Below are positions 18,925-26,540 of a stretch of DNA of 64,000 nt, piece after piece. How positions within the stretch are numbered: the first letter of the stretch is position 1; every line of letters starts with the position of its first letter. Where the stretch lies: the NCBI GenBank assembly GCA_050181915.1, contig JBFXCS010000001.1, positions 992,001 to 1,056,000 on the forward strand, in the 5' to 3' direction. A program made the translations under genes and the position numbers. This stretch comes from JBFXCS01 sp050181915 (GTDB lineage: Bacteria; Actinomycetota; Thermoleophilia; Miltoncostaeales; Miltoncostaeaceae). Under the pieces are notes generated by a model. It saw only the letters and a list, made by a program, of their open reading frames with translations. It made no database searches and was not told the origin of the DNA.

Positions 18925-19917
18925 CTACGGGTTGATCTTCTGCACCGCCAGCCAGCCGCCGCGGCCGACCGGGTTGTTCGGCCCCGTCTTCACCAGGCGG
19001 TAGCCGGCCGGCACCGACCGGGGCTTGACCCTCCACGGGCCGATGGTGGCGGGCAGCCCGCCGGGGACCGCCTTGAAGGTGGAGACGACGGCGAGCCAGC
19101 CGCCCCGCCCGACCGGGTTCGAGCGGCCGGTCTTGACGAGCCGGTAGCCGGGGGGCACCGACCGCGGCTTGACCTTCCACGGGCCGATCGTCGGCGCCAG
19201 GCGCGCCGGGGGGGTCACCGGGCGGGCGGCGAAGGCCTCGAGGCCGCGGCCGATGGCCTCGGCGATCGCCTGGCGGATGTTCGGGTCGGCCAGCATCAGC
19301 GCCTCGCTCGGGTTGGAGAGGAAGGCGCTCTCGGTGAGGATGGCCGGCATCTCGGTGTGGCGCAGCACGTAGAAGCCCGCGCTCTGCACCTTGCGGTCGG
19401 GCAGCTTCAGGGTCTGCACCATCGCCGCCTGCACGTCGGCGGCGAGCGCCCGCGACGCCGCGCTCGCGTAGTAGAAGTGGTACGTCTCGGTGCCGCTGCT
19501 CGTGGCCGACAGGGCGTTGTTGTGGATCGACACGAAGAGGTCGACCCTGGCGGCGTTCGCCGCGTCAACGCGGGCCTTCAGATCGGCCTGGGTCGTCGTG
19601 AAGGGCCGGTCGCCCCCGGCCAGGTCCGCCGTCCGGGTGAGCAGGGTGCGCCAGCCGCGGCCGCGCAGGTAGCCGTCGAGGCGCAGCGCGACGTCGAGGT
19701 TGACGTCCTTCTCGTAGATCAGCACGCGCCCCTGGGCGTCGCTGCGCGGCGTCATGCCGGTGTCGGTGCCGGGCGGCAGGTAGCCGACGGCGCCGGTGTC
19801 CTTGTCGCCGTGTCCCGGGTCGATCGCGACGTACGGCAGCGCCTGCTGGGCCGGTGCCGGGACGGTGGCAAGCGCGAGCGCTACGACGGCGAGGATGAGC
19901 GGGCGCAGGATTCTCAC
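18925..19917 (-). CDS. Secreted N-acetylmuramoyl-L-alanine amidase with two tandem C-terminal repeats
   Basis: Cleaves the bond between muramic acid and the stem peptide of peptidoglycan, outside the membrane. The 330-residue protein has a signal peptide (about 1-25, ending PAPAQQ) and an Amidase_3 domain (about 28-235). The zinc ligands are in AIDPGHGDKD (His), YEKDVNLDVA (Glu) and VSIHNNA (His), and the catalytic Glu in PAILTESAFLSN. The C terminus carries two copies of a roughly 45-residue unit (about 243-285 and 290-330), each with TIGPW(K/R)VKPRSVP.GYRLVKTG followed by NPVGRGGWLAV. I do not recognise this unit; a wall-binding role is a guess. GTG 19917 puts the signal peptide first, with GGAAGG upstream. 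Confidence 0.88.
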   Translation of the reverse strand: MRILRPLILAVVALALATVPAPAQQALPYVAIDPGHGDKDTGAVGYLPPGTDTGMTPRSDAQGRVLIYEKDVNLDVALRLDGYLRGRGWRTLLTRTADLAGGDRPFTTTQADLKARVDAANAARVDLFVSIHNNALSATSSGTETYHFYYASAASRALAADVQAAMVQTLKLPDRKVQSAGFYVLRHTEMPAILTESAFLSNPSEALMLADPNIRQAIAEAIGRGLEAFAARPVTPPARLAPTIGPWKVKPRSVPPGYRLVKTGRSNPVGRGGWLAVVSTFKAVPGGLPATIGPWRVKPRSVPAGYRLVKTGPNNPVGRGGWLAVQKINP

Positions 19918-20051
19918 GGCGGTGGACGACCTTCCACGGATGGGACGGGACCCCTCCCGGGCCCCACGGGCCCGGGGATGGTAGACGCCCCCGCCCCGTC
20001 CCCCGCCGGATCCTGTGAAAGGACCCCCTTGCCCGCCCGGGCGGAGGCCCC

Positions 20052-20065
20052 TACGGTGGGCCCGG
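20052..20065 (+). promoter_or_regulatory. Leaderless-type -10 element before a mini-ORF
   Basis: TACGGT at 20052-20057 ends 8 nt before an ATG at 20066 that opens a 16-codon frame, itself directly before the GTG at 20118. Confidence 0.38.
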
Positions 20066-20116
20066 ATGCCGCTCACCGACCGCTACCCGAGCTTCTCCAC
20101 CGACCCGAAGGGCTGA
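20066..20116 (+). CDS. Candidate 16-residue leader peptide
   Basis: The frame MPLTDRYPSFSTDPKG opens at the predicted leaderless start and stops one nucleotide before the GTG of the next gene. This is ideal spacing for coupled translation. The reading frame differs from that of the next gene. There is no similarity to known leader peptides and no run of one amino acid that would suggest attenuation. It could be chance, but the same arrangement recurs before deoC. Confidence 0.35.
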   Translation: MPLTDRYPSFSTDPKG

Positions 20117-20117
20117 C

Positions 20118-20651
20118 GTGGCGCGCGCGACCCGCGGCCGGCGCAGGGCCATCGAGCGGTGGCCCATGCCCGAGGGCCTGTCGGGCGAGCTGGAGGCCGG
20201 CCTGCGCGAATGGCTGGCCGTGTGCGGGGCGGCGGAGATCGCCTCCTTCGTGACCGTGCCGTCGGCCGCGGTGGCCGAGGCCTGGCGGCGCCTCGCCGCG
20301 GGCGACGGGTATGCCGAGACCTGCCGCGACGCGTTCGGGGTGGTGCTGCCGCCCGTGGACGTCGGCCGGCTCGACGAGCGGCGGCGCGCCGGCGGCATCG
20401 CCCGCACCTGGGCGGTGTGCTGCTCGCGCGAGGGCCTCGATCAGCTCGAGCCCCGGCGGATGCCGGGCCTCTTCACGCTCGACCGGCGGATCGGCCACCC
20501 CGGCGGGATGCTCTGGGAGGCGACCGGCGACGATCCCCCGGTGCGCCTGGCGGCGGGACCGGAGCCCCTCATCGCCTGCGCGTGGCCGCAGTCGCCGGTC
20601 GCGGCGCTGCTGCACGTCCGCTTCGGCGCCGGGATGTACTCGGCGACCTGA
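20118..20651 (+). CDS. Hypothetical protein, 177 aa
   Basis: I do not recognise this family. The 177-residue protein looks soluble, with no signal peptide or membrane span. The N-terminal part is helical and basic (RATRGRRRAIERW), the middle has GDGYAETCRDAFGVVLPP, and the C-terminal part reads as mixed strands (LIACAWPQSPVAALLHVRFG). Its five cysteines are scattered and form no CxxC pair. The GTG at 20118 directly follows the stop of the mini-ORF and has no ribosome-binding site of its own, consistent with translational coupling. It ends 26 nt before the -35 box of the ECF41-type promoter, so it is a separate unit from the epimerase gene. Confidence 0.6.
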   Translation: MARATRGRRRAIERWPMPEGLSGELEAGLREWLAVCGAAEIASFVTVPSAAVAEAWRRLAAGDGYAETCRDAFGVVLPPVDVGRLDERRRAGGIARTWAVCCSREGLDQLEPRRMPGLFTLDRRIGHPGGMLWEATGDDPPVRLAAGPEPLIACAWPQSPVAALLHVRFGAGMYSAT

Positions 20652-20677
20652 TCCGCGCCGCCCGCGGCGCGAGCGAC

Positions 20678-20704
20678 TGTCACAGACCCCGCCCCTCCCC
20701 CGTC
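20678..20704 (+). promoter_or_regulatory. ECF41-type sigma factor promoter
   Basis: TGTCACA (20678-20684), a 16-nt spacer and CGTC (20701-20704) match the published ECF41 target promoter (-35 TGTCACA, -10 CGTC). It sits 31 nt upstream of the epimerase gene, whose downstream neighbour encodes an ECF41 factor: the expected autoregulated layout. Confidence 0.8.
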
Positions 20705-20735
20705 GTAGCCTTGAAACGCGACGGAGGGAGCAGCC

Positions 20736-21677
20736 GTGAGGATCTTCGTAGCGGGCGCCACGGGCGCCCTCGGCAGGCAGCTGGTGCCCGCGCTGGCGGC
20801 CGCCGGGCACGACGTCACGGGCACGACCCGCAGGCCGGAGCGGATCGCCGCGATCGAGGCGCTCGGCGCCCGCGGGGCGGTGATGGACGCGCTCGACCCC
20901 GACGCGGTCGGCGCGGCGGTCGCGGCGGCGGAGCCGGAGGTCGTCGTGCACCAGCTCACCGCGCTCTCCGGCTCCCTCGACCTGCGCCGCTTCGAGCGGA
21001 GCTTCGCCGCGACCAACCGCCTGCGGATCGAGGGCACCGACCACCTGCTCGCGGCGGCCCGGGCCGCCGGCGCGGGCAGGTTCGTCGCCCAGTCCTACGC
21101 CGGCTGGCCGTTCGCCCGCACCGGTCGCGGCGTCAACGCCGAGGACGCCCCCTTCGACCCGCACCCGGCCGCGGCGATGCGCACGACGCTCGCGGCGCTG
21201 CGCCACCTGGAGGACGCCGTCACCGGGGCCGACGGCATCGAGGGCATCGTCCTGCGCTACGGCGGCTTCTACGGGCCCGGCACGAGCATGGCCGCCGGCG
21301 CCGAGCACCTCGAGGCGCTGCGGGCGCGCAAGTTCCCGCTCGTCGGCGACGGCGGCGGGATCGCGGCCTTCGTGCACGTCGCCGACGCGGCCGCGGCCAC
21401 GGTCGCCGCGATCGAGCGCGGCGCACCGGGTATCTACAACGTCGTGGACGACGATCACCGGCGCGCGGCCGAGTGGATGCCGGACGCGGCCGCCGCCCTC
21501 GGCGCGCGGCCCCCGCGGCGCGTGCCGCGCTGGCTGGCGCGGCTGCTCGCCGGCGAGGCGGCGGTGGCGATCATGACCCGGGCCCCCGGCGCGTCGAACG
21601 ACAAGGCCCGGCGCGACCTGGGCTGGACGCCGCGCAACCGCAGCCTGGCCGCCGCGATCCGGGCCGGGAGGGTCTGA
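20736..21677 (+). CDS. NAD(P)-dependent epimerase/dehydratase, ECF41 partner (COE-type)
   Basis: A 313-residue extended short-chain dehydrogenase. The Rossmann nucleotide-binding motif is FVAGATGALGRQLVPAL (4-20), and later elements include SYAGWPFAR and LRYGGFYGPGTSM (Tyr-x-x-x type region). ECF41 sigma genes are almost always next to one carboxymuconolactone decarboxylase, oxidoreductase or epimerase (COE) gene, and this one fits the epimerase class. The GTG at 20736 is preceded by GGAGGGAG. It lies directly behind the ECF41 promoter at 20678 and 3 nt before the sigma gene, so both are on one message. The substrate is unknown, as for most COE proteins. Confidence 0.88.
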   Translation: MRIFVAGATGALGRQLVPALAAAGHDVTGTTRRPERIAAIEALGARGAVMDALDPDAVGAAVAAAEPEVVVHQLTALSGSLDLRRFERSFAATNRLRIEGTDHLLAAARAAGAGRFVAQSYAGWPFARTGRGVNAEDAPFDPHPAAAMRTTLAALRHLEDAVTGADGIEGIVLRYGGFYGPGTSMAAGAEHLEALRARKFPLVGDGGGIAAFVHVADAAAATVAAIERGAPGIYNVVDDDHRRAAEWMPDAAAALGARPPRRVPRWLARLLAGEAAVAIMTRAPGASNDKARRDLGWTPRNRSLAAAIRAGRV

Positions 21678-21680
21678 GTC

Positions 21681-22568
21681 GTGACCGACGCGGAGCTCTT
21701 CGAGGATCTGCGCCGGCCGATGCTCGGCATCGCCTACCGGATGCTGGGCAGCGTCGCCGGCGCCGAGGACGTCGTCCAGGAGGCCTTCCTGCGCCTGTTC
21801 GCGGCGCGCCGGCGCGGGGAGCGGATCGACTCCCCGCGCGCATACCTGTCGACGATCGTGACGCGGCTGTCGATCGACGAGCTGCGCTCGGCGCGCGCCC
21901 GGCGCGAGACCTACGTCGGCGAGTGGCTGCCGGAGCCGGTCGTCGACGAGGCGGGCGTGGGCGGGGATCCGGCGGCGCTGGTCGAGCAGGAGGACTCGCT
22001 GTCGATGGCCTTCCTGCTCCTGCTCGAGCGGCTCAGCCCCCGGCAGCGCGCGGCCTTCCTGCTGCACGACGTGTTCGCCTACGGCTACGACGAGGTGGCG
22101 GAGATCGTCCGCACCAGCGAGGCCAACGCGCGCCAGCTGGCGGCGCGCTCGCGCAGGCTGATCGGCGAACGCCGCCCGCGCTTCGAGGCGTCGCGCGAAC
22201 GGCGCGACGCGCTGGCGGAGCGCTTCTTCGCGGCCGCCGGCGACGGCGACATCGAGGAGCTCGAGGCGCTGCTCGCCGACGACGTCCGGCTGATCGGCGA
22301 CGGCGGCGGGAAGGCGCCGGCGCTGGCGCGGATCCTCTCCGGCCGCGCCCGGGTCGCCCGGACCCTGCGCAACTGGGCGCGCGCCGCGCGGCGGCTCGAG
22401 GGGCTGCGCATGCGGCGCGTCACCGTCAACGGCCAACCGGGGCTGGTGTACGTGCGGGAGGATGGGAGCGTGTTCAGCGTGCTCGCCCTCGACATCGCCG
22501 ACGGCCGGGTGCAGGTGGTGCGGGGGATCGTGAACCCGGACAAGCTCTCCCACCTGCGCCCGATGTGA
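21681..22568 (+). CDS. ECF41-family RNA polymerase sigma factor (SigJ-like) with SnoaL-like C-terminal domain
   Basis: Directs RNA polymerase to its own and related promoters. In the 295-residue protein, region 2 (about 6-75) has AEDVVQEAFLRLF and region 4 (about 110-160) has LSPRQRAAFLLHDVFAYGYD. The extension of about 100 residues (about 180-290) is a SnoaL-type fold that in this family controls activity in place of an anti-sigma factor. Family markers are all present: WLPEP at 82-86, DGGGK in the SnoaL part and NPDKL near the C terminus. It starts 3 nt after the epimerase gene. Together with the matching promoter at 20678 this is a complete ECF41 module. Confidence 0.93.
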   Translation: MTDAELFEDLRRPMLGIAYRMLGSVAGAEDVVQEAFLRLFAARRRGERIDSPRAYLSTIVTRLSIDELRSARARRETYVGEWLPEPVVDEAGVGGDPAALVEQEDSLSMAFLLLLERLSPRQRAAFLLHDVFAYGYDEVAEIVRTSEANARQLAARSRRLIGERRPRFEASRERRDALAERFFAAAGDGDIEELEALLADDVRLIGDGGGKAPALARILSGRARVARTLRNWARAARRLEGLRMRRVTVNGQPGLVYVREDGSVFSVLALDIADGRVQVVRGIVNPDKLSHLRPM

Positions 22569-22599
22569 GCCCCGCCCTTGTGCGACGCGCCCGCGCGTA

Positions 22600-22613
22600 C
22601 GAACATACGTTCG
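22600..22613 (+). promoter_or_regulatory. LexA/SOS box
   Basis: CGAACATACGTTCG is a perfect match to the Gram-positive LexA consensus CGAACRNRYGTTYG and is palindromic around GAAC-N4-GTTC. It ends 29 nt before the cupin-gene ATG at 22643. Confidence 0.65.
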
Positions 22614-22642
22614 GCAACGGAGGCGCGACGCCGGAGGGCGCG

Positions 22643-23188
22643 ATGACGGATCAGGCATGCATGGTCGAGACCCCGTCCGGGATCGCCCCGGGCTCGGAGG
22701 GGTGGTTCGTGGTGAACGTGCGCGACGCCGCCTGGAGCACCAGCGACACGTTCGGGTCGGCGTGCGACTTCGAGGGCCGCGCCCGCTTCCCCCACCTCGG
22801 CGTCAACATCCGGGTGCTGCGCCCGGGGCAGTCGGCCGGCCTCTACCACTCCGAGTCGGAGCAGGAGTGCCTCCTGGTGCTCTCCGGCGAGTGCCTGCTG
22901 CTGGTGGAGGGCGAGGAGCACGTGCTGCGGGCCTGGGACTTCGTGCACTCGCCGCCCGGCACGGAGCACGCCGTCATGGGCCTGGGCGAGGATCCGTGCA
23001 TCATCCTGATGTGCGGATCGCGCCGGGGAGAGACGGCGTTCGACTACCCTGTGCGCTCCGTCGCCCTGCGCCACGGGGTCGGGGTCATCACCCCCACCCG
23101 CTCGGGGGCCGAGGCCTACGCCCGCGCGGGCTCCGCCCCGCTGCGCGCCGAGCGCCCCCGGGGGTGGGAGCGGCTGCCCTGGTCCTGA
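22643..23188 (+). CDS. Cupin-domain protein
   Basis: A 181-residue protein with a single cupin barrel (about 55-130). Motif 1 is GQSAGLYHSESEQECLLVLSGE, split here into GLYHSE and ECLLVLSG. Motif 2 is DFVHSPPGTEHAV, with a His. Metal binding is likely through His, His and Glu, but the reaction is unknown; relatives may act as sugar-binding or dioxygenase-like proteins. The start ATG 22643 has GGAGGGCG upstream. A LexA-type box lies just before it, suggesting induction by DNA damage, which is unexpected for a cupin. It ends before a strong terminator at 23207. Confidence 0.8.
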   Translation: MTDQACMVETPSGIAPGSEGWFVVNVRDAAWSTSDTFGSACDFEGRARFPHLGVNIRVLRPGQSAGLYHSESEQECLLVLSGECLLLVEGEEHVLRAWDFVHSPPGTEHAVMGLGEDPCIILMCGSRRGETAFDYPVRSVALRHGVGVITPTRSGAEAYARAGSAPLRAERPRGWERLPWS

Positions 23189-23206
23189 GTCGGGCCACCG
23201 CAACGC

Positions 23207-23243
23207 GTGAGGCCCCCGGCTCGTGGGGAGCCGGGGGCCTCAC
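23207..23243. terminator. Perfect 15-bp stem hairpin terminator
   Basis: GTGAGGCCCCCGGCT (23207-23221), a 7-nt loop and AGCCGGGGGCCTCAC (23229-23243) form a perfect inverted repeat between two convergent genes. Confidence 0.85.
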
Positions 23244-23274
23244 CGCACCCCTCGCGGGGAGCGTTATCGCGACG

Positions 23275-24210
23275 CTACGACTGGGTCGGCAGCAGGATGT
23301 CGAGGGGCAGGTCGCCGGTGATGTTCCCGAGGGAGACACCGAGGACGCTCTCGACCGTGCCGATCAGCTGGCCGAGGAGGCCGGTCGGGACGAGCTGGAT
23401 CACGTTGTCGCCGACCTTGGTGAGCTGGAAGAGGGAGCTGAGGTCGCCGCCGTCGAGCAGGCTGAGCACCTGGTTCAGCAGCGGGGTCACGACCGGGGCG
23501 ACCAGCGGCCCGAGGACCGGCACCGAGCTGAGGGCGGTGTTGATGGTGGAGGTCAGCAGGCTCTTCAGGGCGGGCACGTCGACGCCGGCCTGCAGCACGC
23601 CGGGCAGCAGCCCCTGGAGCTGGTCGAGCGGGACGAGCTTGAGCACGTCGGGCAGGGGGGTGCCGTTGAGGACGTTGCCGAGGTCGAGGTTGAGGCCGTT
23701 CAGCAGGCTGCCGAGGGGAAGCGTCACCGTGACGCGGGTGGTGCCGTCAGGACCCTGGGTGCCGGGCGGGGTGGCCGGGATGACGGTGGTGCCGTTCTGG
23801 CCGGGGATCACCGTGACGGTGTTCTTGCCGGGGGTGGTCACGACGCTGACGCCGCAGGCGACGGCGCCCTGGGTGAGGCGCAGCAGGGCGGTGCGGTTGC
23901 GCGCGTTCTTGCTGCGCAGCTGGGAGAGGGTGGCCTTCTTGATGTTGGTGGGGTGCTTGAGGGCCTGAGCGCGGATCGCCTTGGCCTGGGCGACCTTGGT
24001 GGCGCCGGCGGGGCAGGTGACCTTCGGCAGCAGGCCGTTGTAGGCCTTGCTGATCTTGGTGAACGTCTTGGTCTGGTTGGCCTTGGCCTTCTTGACGGCC
24101 TTCGCCTTCGCCGGAGCCGCCTTGGCCGGGGCGGCCACGGCGGACGTCGCGCCCACGGACAGGGCGGTGGCGACCATGAGGCCGGCGACCAGTGCGCTGG
24201 TGCGCTTCAC
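23275..24210 (-). CDS. Secreted Ala/Lys-then-Leu/Val-rich protein, function unknown
   Basis: I do not recognise this 311-residue exported protein. It has a signal peptide (about 1-27), a short Lys/Ala-rich stretch (KAAPAKAKAVKKAKANQTK), a cysteine-bearing segment (about 50-120; LPKVTCPAG and GAVACGVS, one possible disulfide), a Gly/Thr/Pro linker, and a long hydrophobic, Leu/Val/Gly-rich C-terminal part (about 155-311, for example PVLGPLVAPVVTPLLNQVL). The last part resembles low-complexity wall-associated or amphipathic proteins. The GTG at 24210 has GAAAGGA 6 nt upstream. A sigma28-like promoter lies about 70 nt upstream, suggesting co-regulation with the c-di-GMP and surface-protein genes. 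Confidence 0.7.
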   Translation of the reverse strand: MKRTSALVAGLMVATALSVGATSAVAAPAKAAPAKAKAVKKAKANQTKTFTKISKAYNGLLPKVTCPAGATKVAQAKAIRAQALKHPTNIKKATLSQLRSKNARNRTALLRLTQGAVACGVSVVTTPGKNTVTVIPGQNGTTVIPATPPGTQGPDGTTRVTVTLPLGSLLNGLNLDLGNVLNGTPLPDVLKLVPLDQLQGLLPGVLQAGVDVPALKSLLTSTINTALSSVPVLGPLVAPVVTPLLNQVLSLLDGGDLSSLFQLTKVGDNVIQLVPTGLLGQLIGTVESVLGVSLGNITGDLPLDILLPTQS

Positions 24211-24276
24211 GGGTGTCCTTTCGGAGTGGGTCTCCTGGCGCCACTCCGATCCGGGATCGGGTGCGCCCCGCGGAAG

Positions 24277-24303
24277 GGATCGGCCCCCGCCCCCGGGACT
24301 TGA
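24277..24303 (-). promoter_or_regulatory. Sigma28/FliA-WhiG-like promoter
   Basis: Minus strand: TCAA (24300-24303), a 15-nt spacer and GCCGATCC (24277-24284), close to the motility-sigma consensus. A 19-nt stretch around the -35 is shared with the site at 1549. Confidence 0.6.
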
Positions 24304-24329
24304 GCGATGCGGCACCGCGGCCCGCGCGA

Positions 24330-24998
24330 TCAGCGCCGCGCCGTCTCCCTCGGGATGCCCGCGGGGTGGGCGCAGCGCCGGAGCAGCAGGGCGCGCATGG
24401 CCCTCGCCCTCCGGCCGTCGCGCACCCCCTGCGCGCGGCGCAACCCGCGCAGCCAGGCCTCGCAGCGGTCCGCCGCCGACGGGCGGAAGAGCTGCCGGTA
24501 GGGCGCGGTGCCGCGCCCCTGCGCATCGGTCACCGTGAAGGACACCATCGAAGCCGATCGCGGCGCCCTCACGACCACGTAGCCGTCGCTGAAGCTCACC
24601 GCGACGTCGTCGAGGGCGAACCGGAGCCATCCCCCGGAGGTGATCGCCACGGGCCGCCAGGCGCGTCCCTCCGAGACCCTCGCCACCGGGTAGGGCGATC
24701 TGAGCCGCACCGGGCGCCCCGGGCCGGCCACGATGACCCCCTCGGAGAGGAGCTCGGCCGGCCTCATCATCGGCATCGGGGCCTGCGGCGCGACGAGCGG
24801 CGCCGGAAGGGCCGGGGACGCCGGCACCGGCACCGCCGCGGGCGGCGTCTCGCTCCACGGCGCGGGGAGGGCGGGTATCTCCCGCACCGGACCGGGGTCG
24901 ACCAGCACGAGCGGGGGCGGCCCGGGCTGCGGGGCCCCGGCGAGGGCGGTGGGCGCGGCCGCCAGCGCGACGGTCGCCACGATGATCGCTCGTCTCAG
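24330..24998 (-). CDS. Secreted proline-rich protein, function unknown
   Basis: I do not recognise this 222-residue exported protein. A signal peptide (about 1-21, LRRAIIVATVALAAAPTALA) is followed by a Pro/Ala-rich region (about 24-75) and a folded part (about 80-170) with AWRPVAITSGGWLRFAL and SFSDGYVVVRAPRS. The C-terminal tail is basic with two cysteines (DRCEAWLRG, LRRCAHPA). The start is uncertain: CTG 24998 has a perfectly placed GGAGGAGG and supplies the two arginines of the signal peptide, while GTG 24980 is the conventional alternative. It is divergent from the LuxR-type regulator gene across a hairpin region. Confidence 0.6.
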   Translation of the reverse strand: MRRAIIVATVALAAAPTALAGAPQPGPPPLVLVDPGPVREIPALPAPWSETPPAAVPVPASPALPAPLVAPQAPMPMMRPAELLSEGVIVAGPGRPVRLRSPYPVARVSEGRAWRPVAITSGGWLRFALDDVAVSFSDGYVVVRAPRSASMVSFTVTDAQGRGTAPYRQLFRPSAADRCEAWLRGLRRAQGVRDGRRARAMRALLLRRCAHPAGIPRETARR

Positions 24999-25090
24999 GT
25001 CCGCCTCCTCCGGGTCGCCGCGGTACAGGTCACAGAACGTCCGGGCCCGGGTCAACCGAAGCGGGGGCCCGCGCCGCCCGATGCGTCCCC

Positions 25091-25112
25091 CGGACGACAG
25101 CGGTGTCGTCCG
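25091..25112. promoter_or_regulatory. 22-bp palindrome, candidate operator
   Basis: CGGACGACA (25091-25099), a 4-nt loop and TGTCGTCCG (25104-25112) form a perfect inverted repeat. It lies in the shared promoter region of the secreted-protein gene (-) and the LuxR-type regulator gene (+), 37 nt before the latter. Confidence 0.5.
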
Positions 25113-25149
25113 CGCAAGAGAAACGGCCCCCGGCGGGCTCTCAGTCGTC

Positions 25150-25842
25150 ATGACCTCGCCGCGCGACCGCGCCCTCCCCCGCCTCGCCGACCACCGGGCG
25201 CCCGTGATCGCCGTGGTCCCCACCCCGGCCCGCCTGGTTGTGGCGACCTCGATGCCCGTACTCGCCGCCGGCATCGACGGCTGGCTCGCCGGAACGGCCG
25301 GATGGAGCGTCGCCGCGCGGGCGGTCACCCCGGCGAGTCTGCGGGCGGCGCTCAGCGGCGGCGCGGACCTGGTCGTGGGGGCGCCGCGCCTCGCCGGCAC
25401 CGACCTCTGCGACCAGGTCGCCCGCTCGGCGCCGGGCACGCCCGTGCTGGTGCTCGCCGAGGCGGTCGACGCCGACGCCGAGGCCGCTCTCCTGGCGCGC
25501 GGAGCGGCGGGCGTGATCGGGGCCGACGCCACCCGGCGGCGCCTGCGGCGGGCGGTCGCCGACGTCCTCGCCGGCCGCTGCGTCGCCAGCACCGCCGCCG
25601 TCCGCCTCCTGGCCGACCGGGACCGTCCGCCGCCGCTCACCGCCCGCCAGGCCCAGATCCTCCGCCTGCTGGCCCAGGGGCTCTCCACCGAGGAGATCGC
25701 GCGCCGGACGATCGTGGCGCCGACGACGGTCAAGACCCACGTCGCCCGCCTGGCGGCCCGCTTCGGCCTCGCCGGCCGCCGCGAGCTCGCCGCCCGCGCC
25801 GCCGAGCTCCTCTCCGACCCCTGGCAGCGCCCCGGCGCATGA
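25150..25842 (+). CDS. LuxR/NarL-type regulator with degenerate receiver domain
   Basis: A 230-residue transcriptional regulator. The N-terminal half (about 25-135) has the shape of a response-regulator receiver, but the phospho-acceptor position reads LVVGAPRLAG, with no Asp. It is probably controlled by something other than phosphorylation. The C-terminal half (about 160-220) is a LuxR helix-turn-helix: LTARQAQILRLLAQGLSTEE followed by VKTHVARLAARFGL. It starts a three-gene operon; its TGA overlaps the ATG of the ECF sigma gene (ATGA). A 22-bp palindrome 37 nt upstream is a possible operator. No strong ribosome-binding site is seen. Confidence 0.82.
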   Translation: MTSPRDRALPRLADHRAPVIAVVPTPARLVVATSMPVLAAGIDGWLAGTAGWSVAARAVTPASLRAALSGGADLVVGAPRLAGTDLCDQVARSAPGTPVLVLAEAVDADAEAALLARGAAGVIGADATRRRLRRAVADVLAGRCVASTAAVRLLADRDRPPPLTARQAQILRLLAQGLSTEEIARRTIVAPTTVKTHVARLAARFGLAGRRELAARAAELLSDPWQRPGA

Positions 25843-26540
25843 GCGCCCTCGCGCTCGCCGCCGACCGACGACGCCGAGATGCGATGGTTCGCAGCGAGCC
25901 GGCGGCCGCGGACCCTCGTCCCGAAAGGGGCTCCGAGGCCGCCCGCCACCCCGAGCGCGCCCCCGCCATCGACCCGTCAACGCCATCCGCCCCGCTCGTC
26001 CGCGCCGCTCAGGCCGGCGACCGCCGGGCGCTCGAGGCGCTCGTCGCGCGGGCGCTCCGCCTGGCCGCGCCGATCGCCGCCGGGGTGGCGGGGCCGGATG
26101 TCGCGGCCGACGTCGTCCAGGACGCGGGGGTGGACGTGCTGCGCCACATCGGCGCGCTGCGGGAGCCCGCCAGCTTCGACGCCTGGGCGCGGCGGATCGC
26201 GGTGAGGCGCGCCGTGCGGGCCGCCCGGCGGCGGCGCGTGACGCTGCGCCGCGAGGAATCGCTCGACGAGGCGGGGCCGGCGGCCGAGCCGGCGTCGGCC
26301 CCGCCGGACTCGGCCGAGCTGGCGGTGCGGACGGCGGTGCGATCCGAGCTGCGCCGCCTGCCGGCGCGCCAGCGGGCGGCGGTGATCCTGCGCTACGTGG
26401 AGGACCTGACCGAGGCCCAGGTCGCCGACGCCCTCGGCTGCCCGCCGGGAACCGTGGCCGCGCTGCTCTCGCGGGCGCGGCGCGCCCTGGGCGCCGCCGA
26501 GGCGGTGCGCGCCCTGCGACCCGGGGAGGGGGAGCGATGA
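25839..26540 (+). CDS. ECF-family RNA polymerase sigma factor
   Basis: A 233-residue alternative sigma factor. After an Arg/Pro-rich N-terminal stretch (about 1-45), region 2 (about 50-115) has DVAADVVQDAGVDVLRHI. Region 4 (about 170-225) has LPARQRAAVILRYVEDLTEAQ and CPPGTVAALLSRARRAL. It overlaps both the LuxR-type regulator gene upstream and the predicted anti-sigma gene downstream, each by ATGA. The normal partner would therefore be the membrane protein that follows. The subgroup cannot be assigned by eye. Confidence 0.88.
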   Translation: MSALALAADRRRRDAMVRSEPAAADPRPERGSEAARHPERAPAIDPSTPSAPLVRAAQAGDRRALEALVARALRLAAPIAAGVAGPDVAADVVQDAGVDVLRHIGALREPASFDAWARRIAVRRAVRAARRRRVTLRREESLDEAGPAAEPASAPPDSAELAVRTAVRSELRRLPARQRAAVILRYVEDLTEAQVADALGCPPGTVAALLSRARRALGAAEAVRALRPGEGER

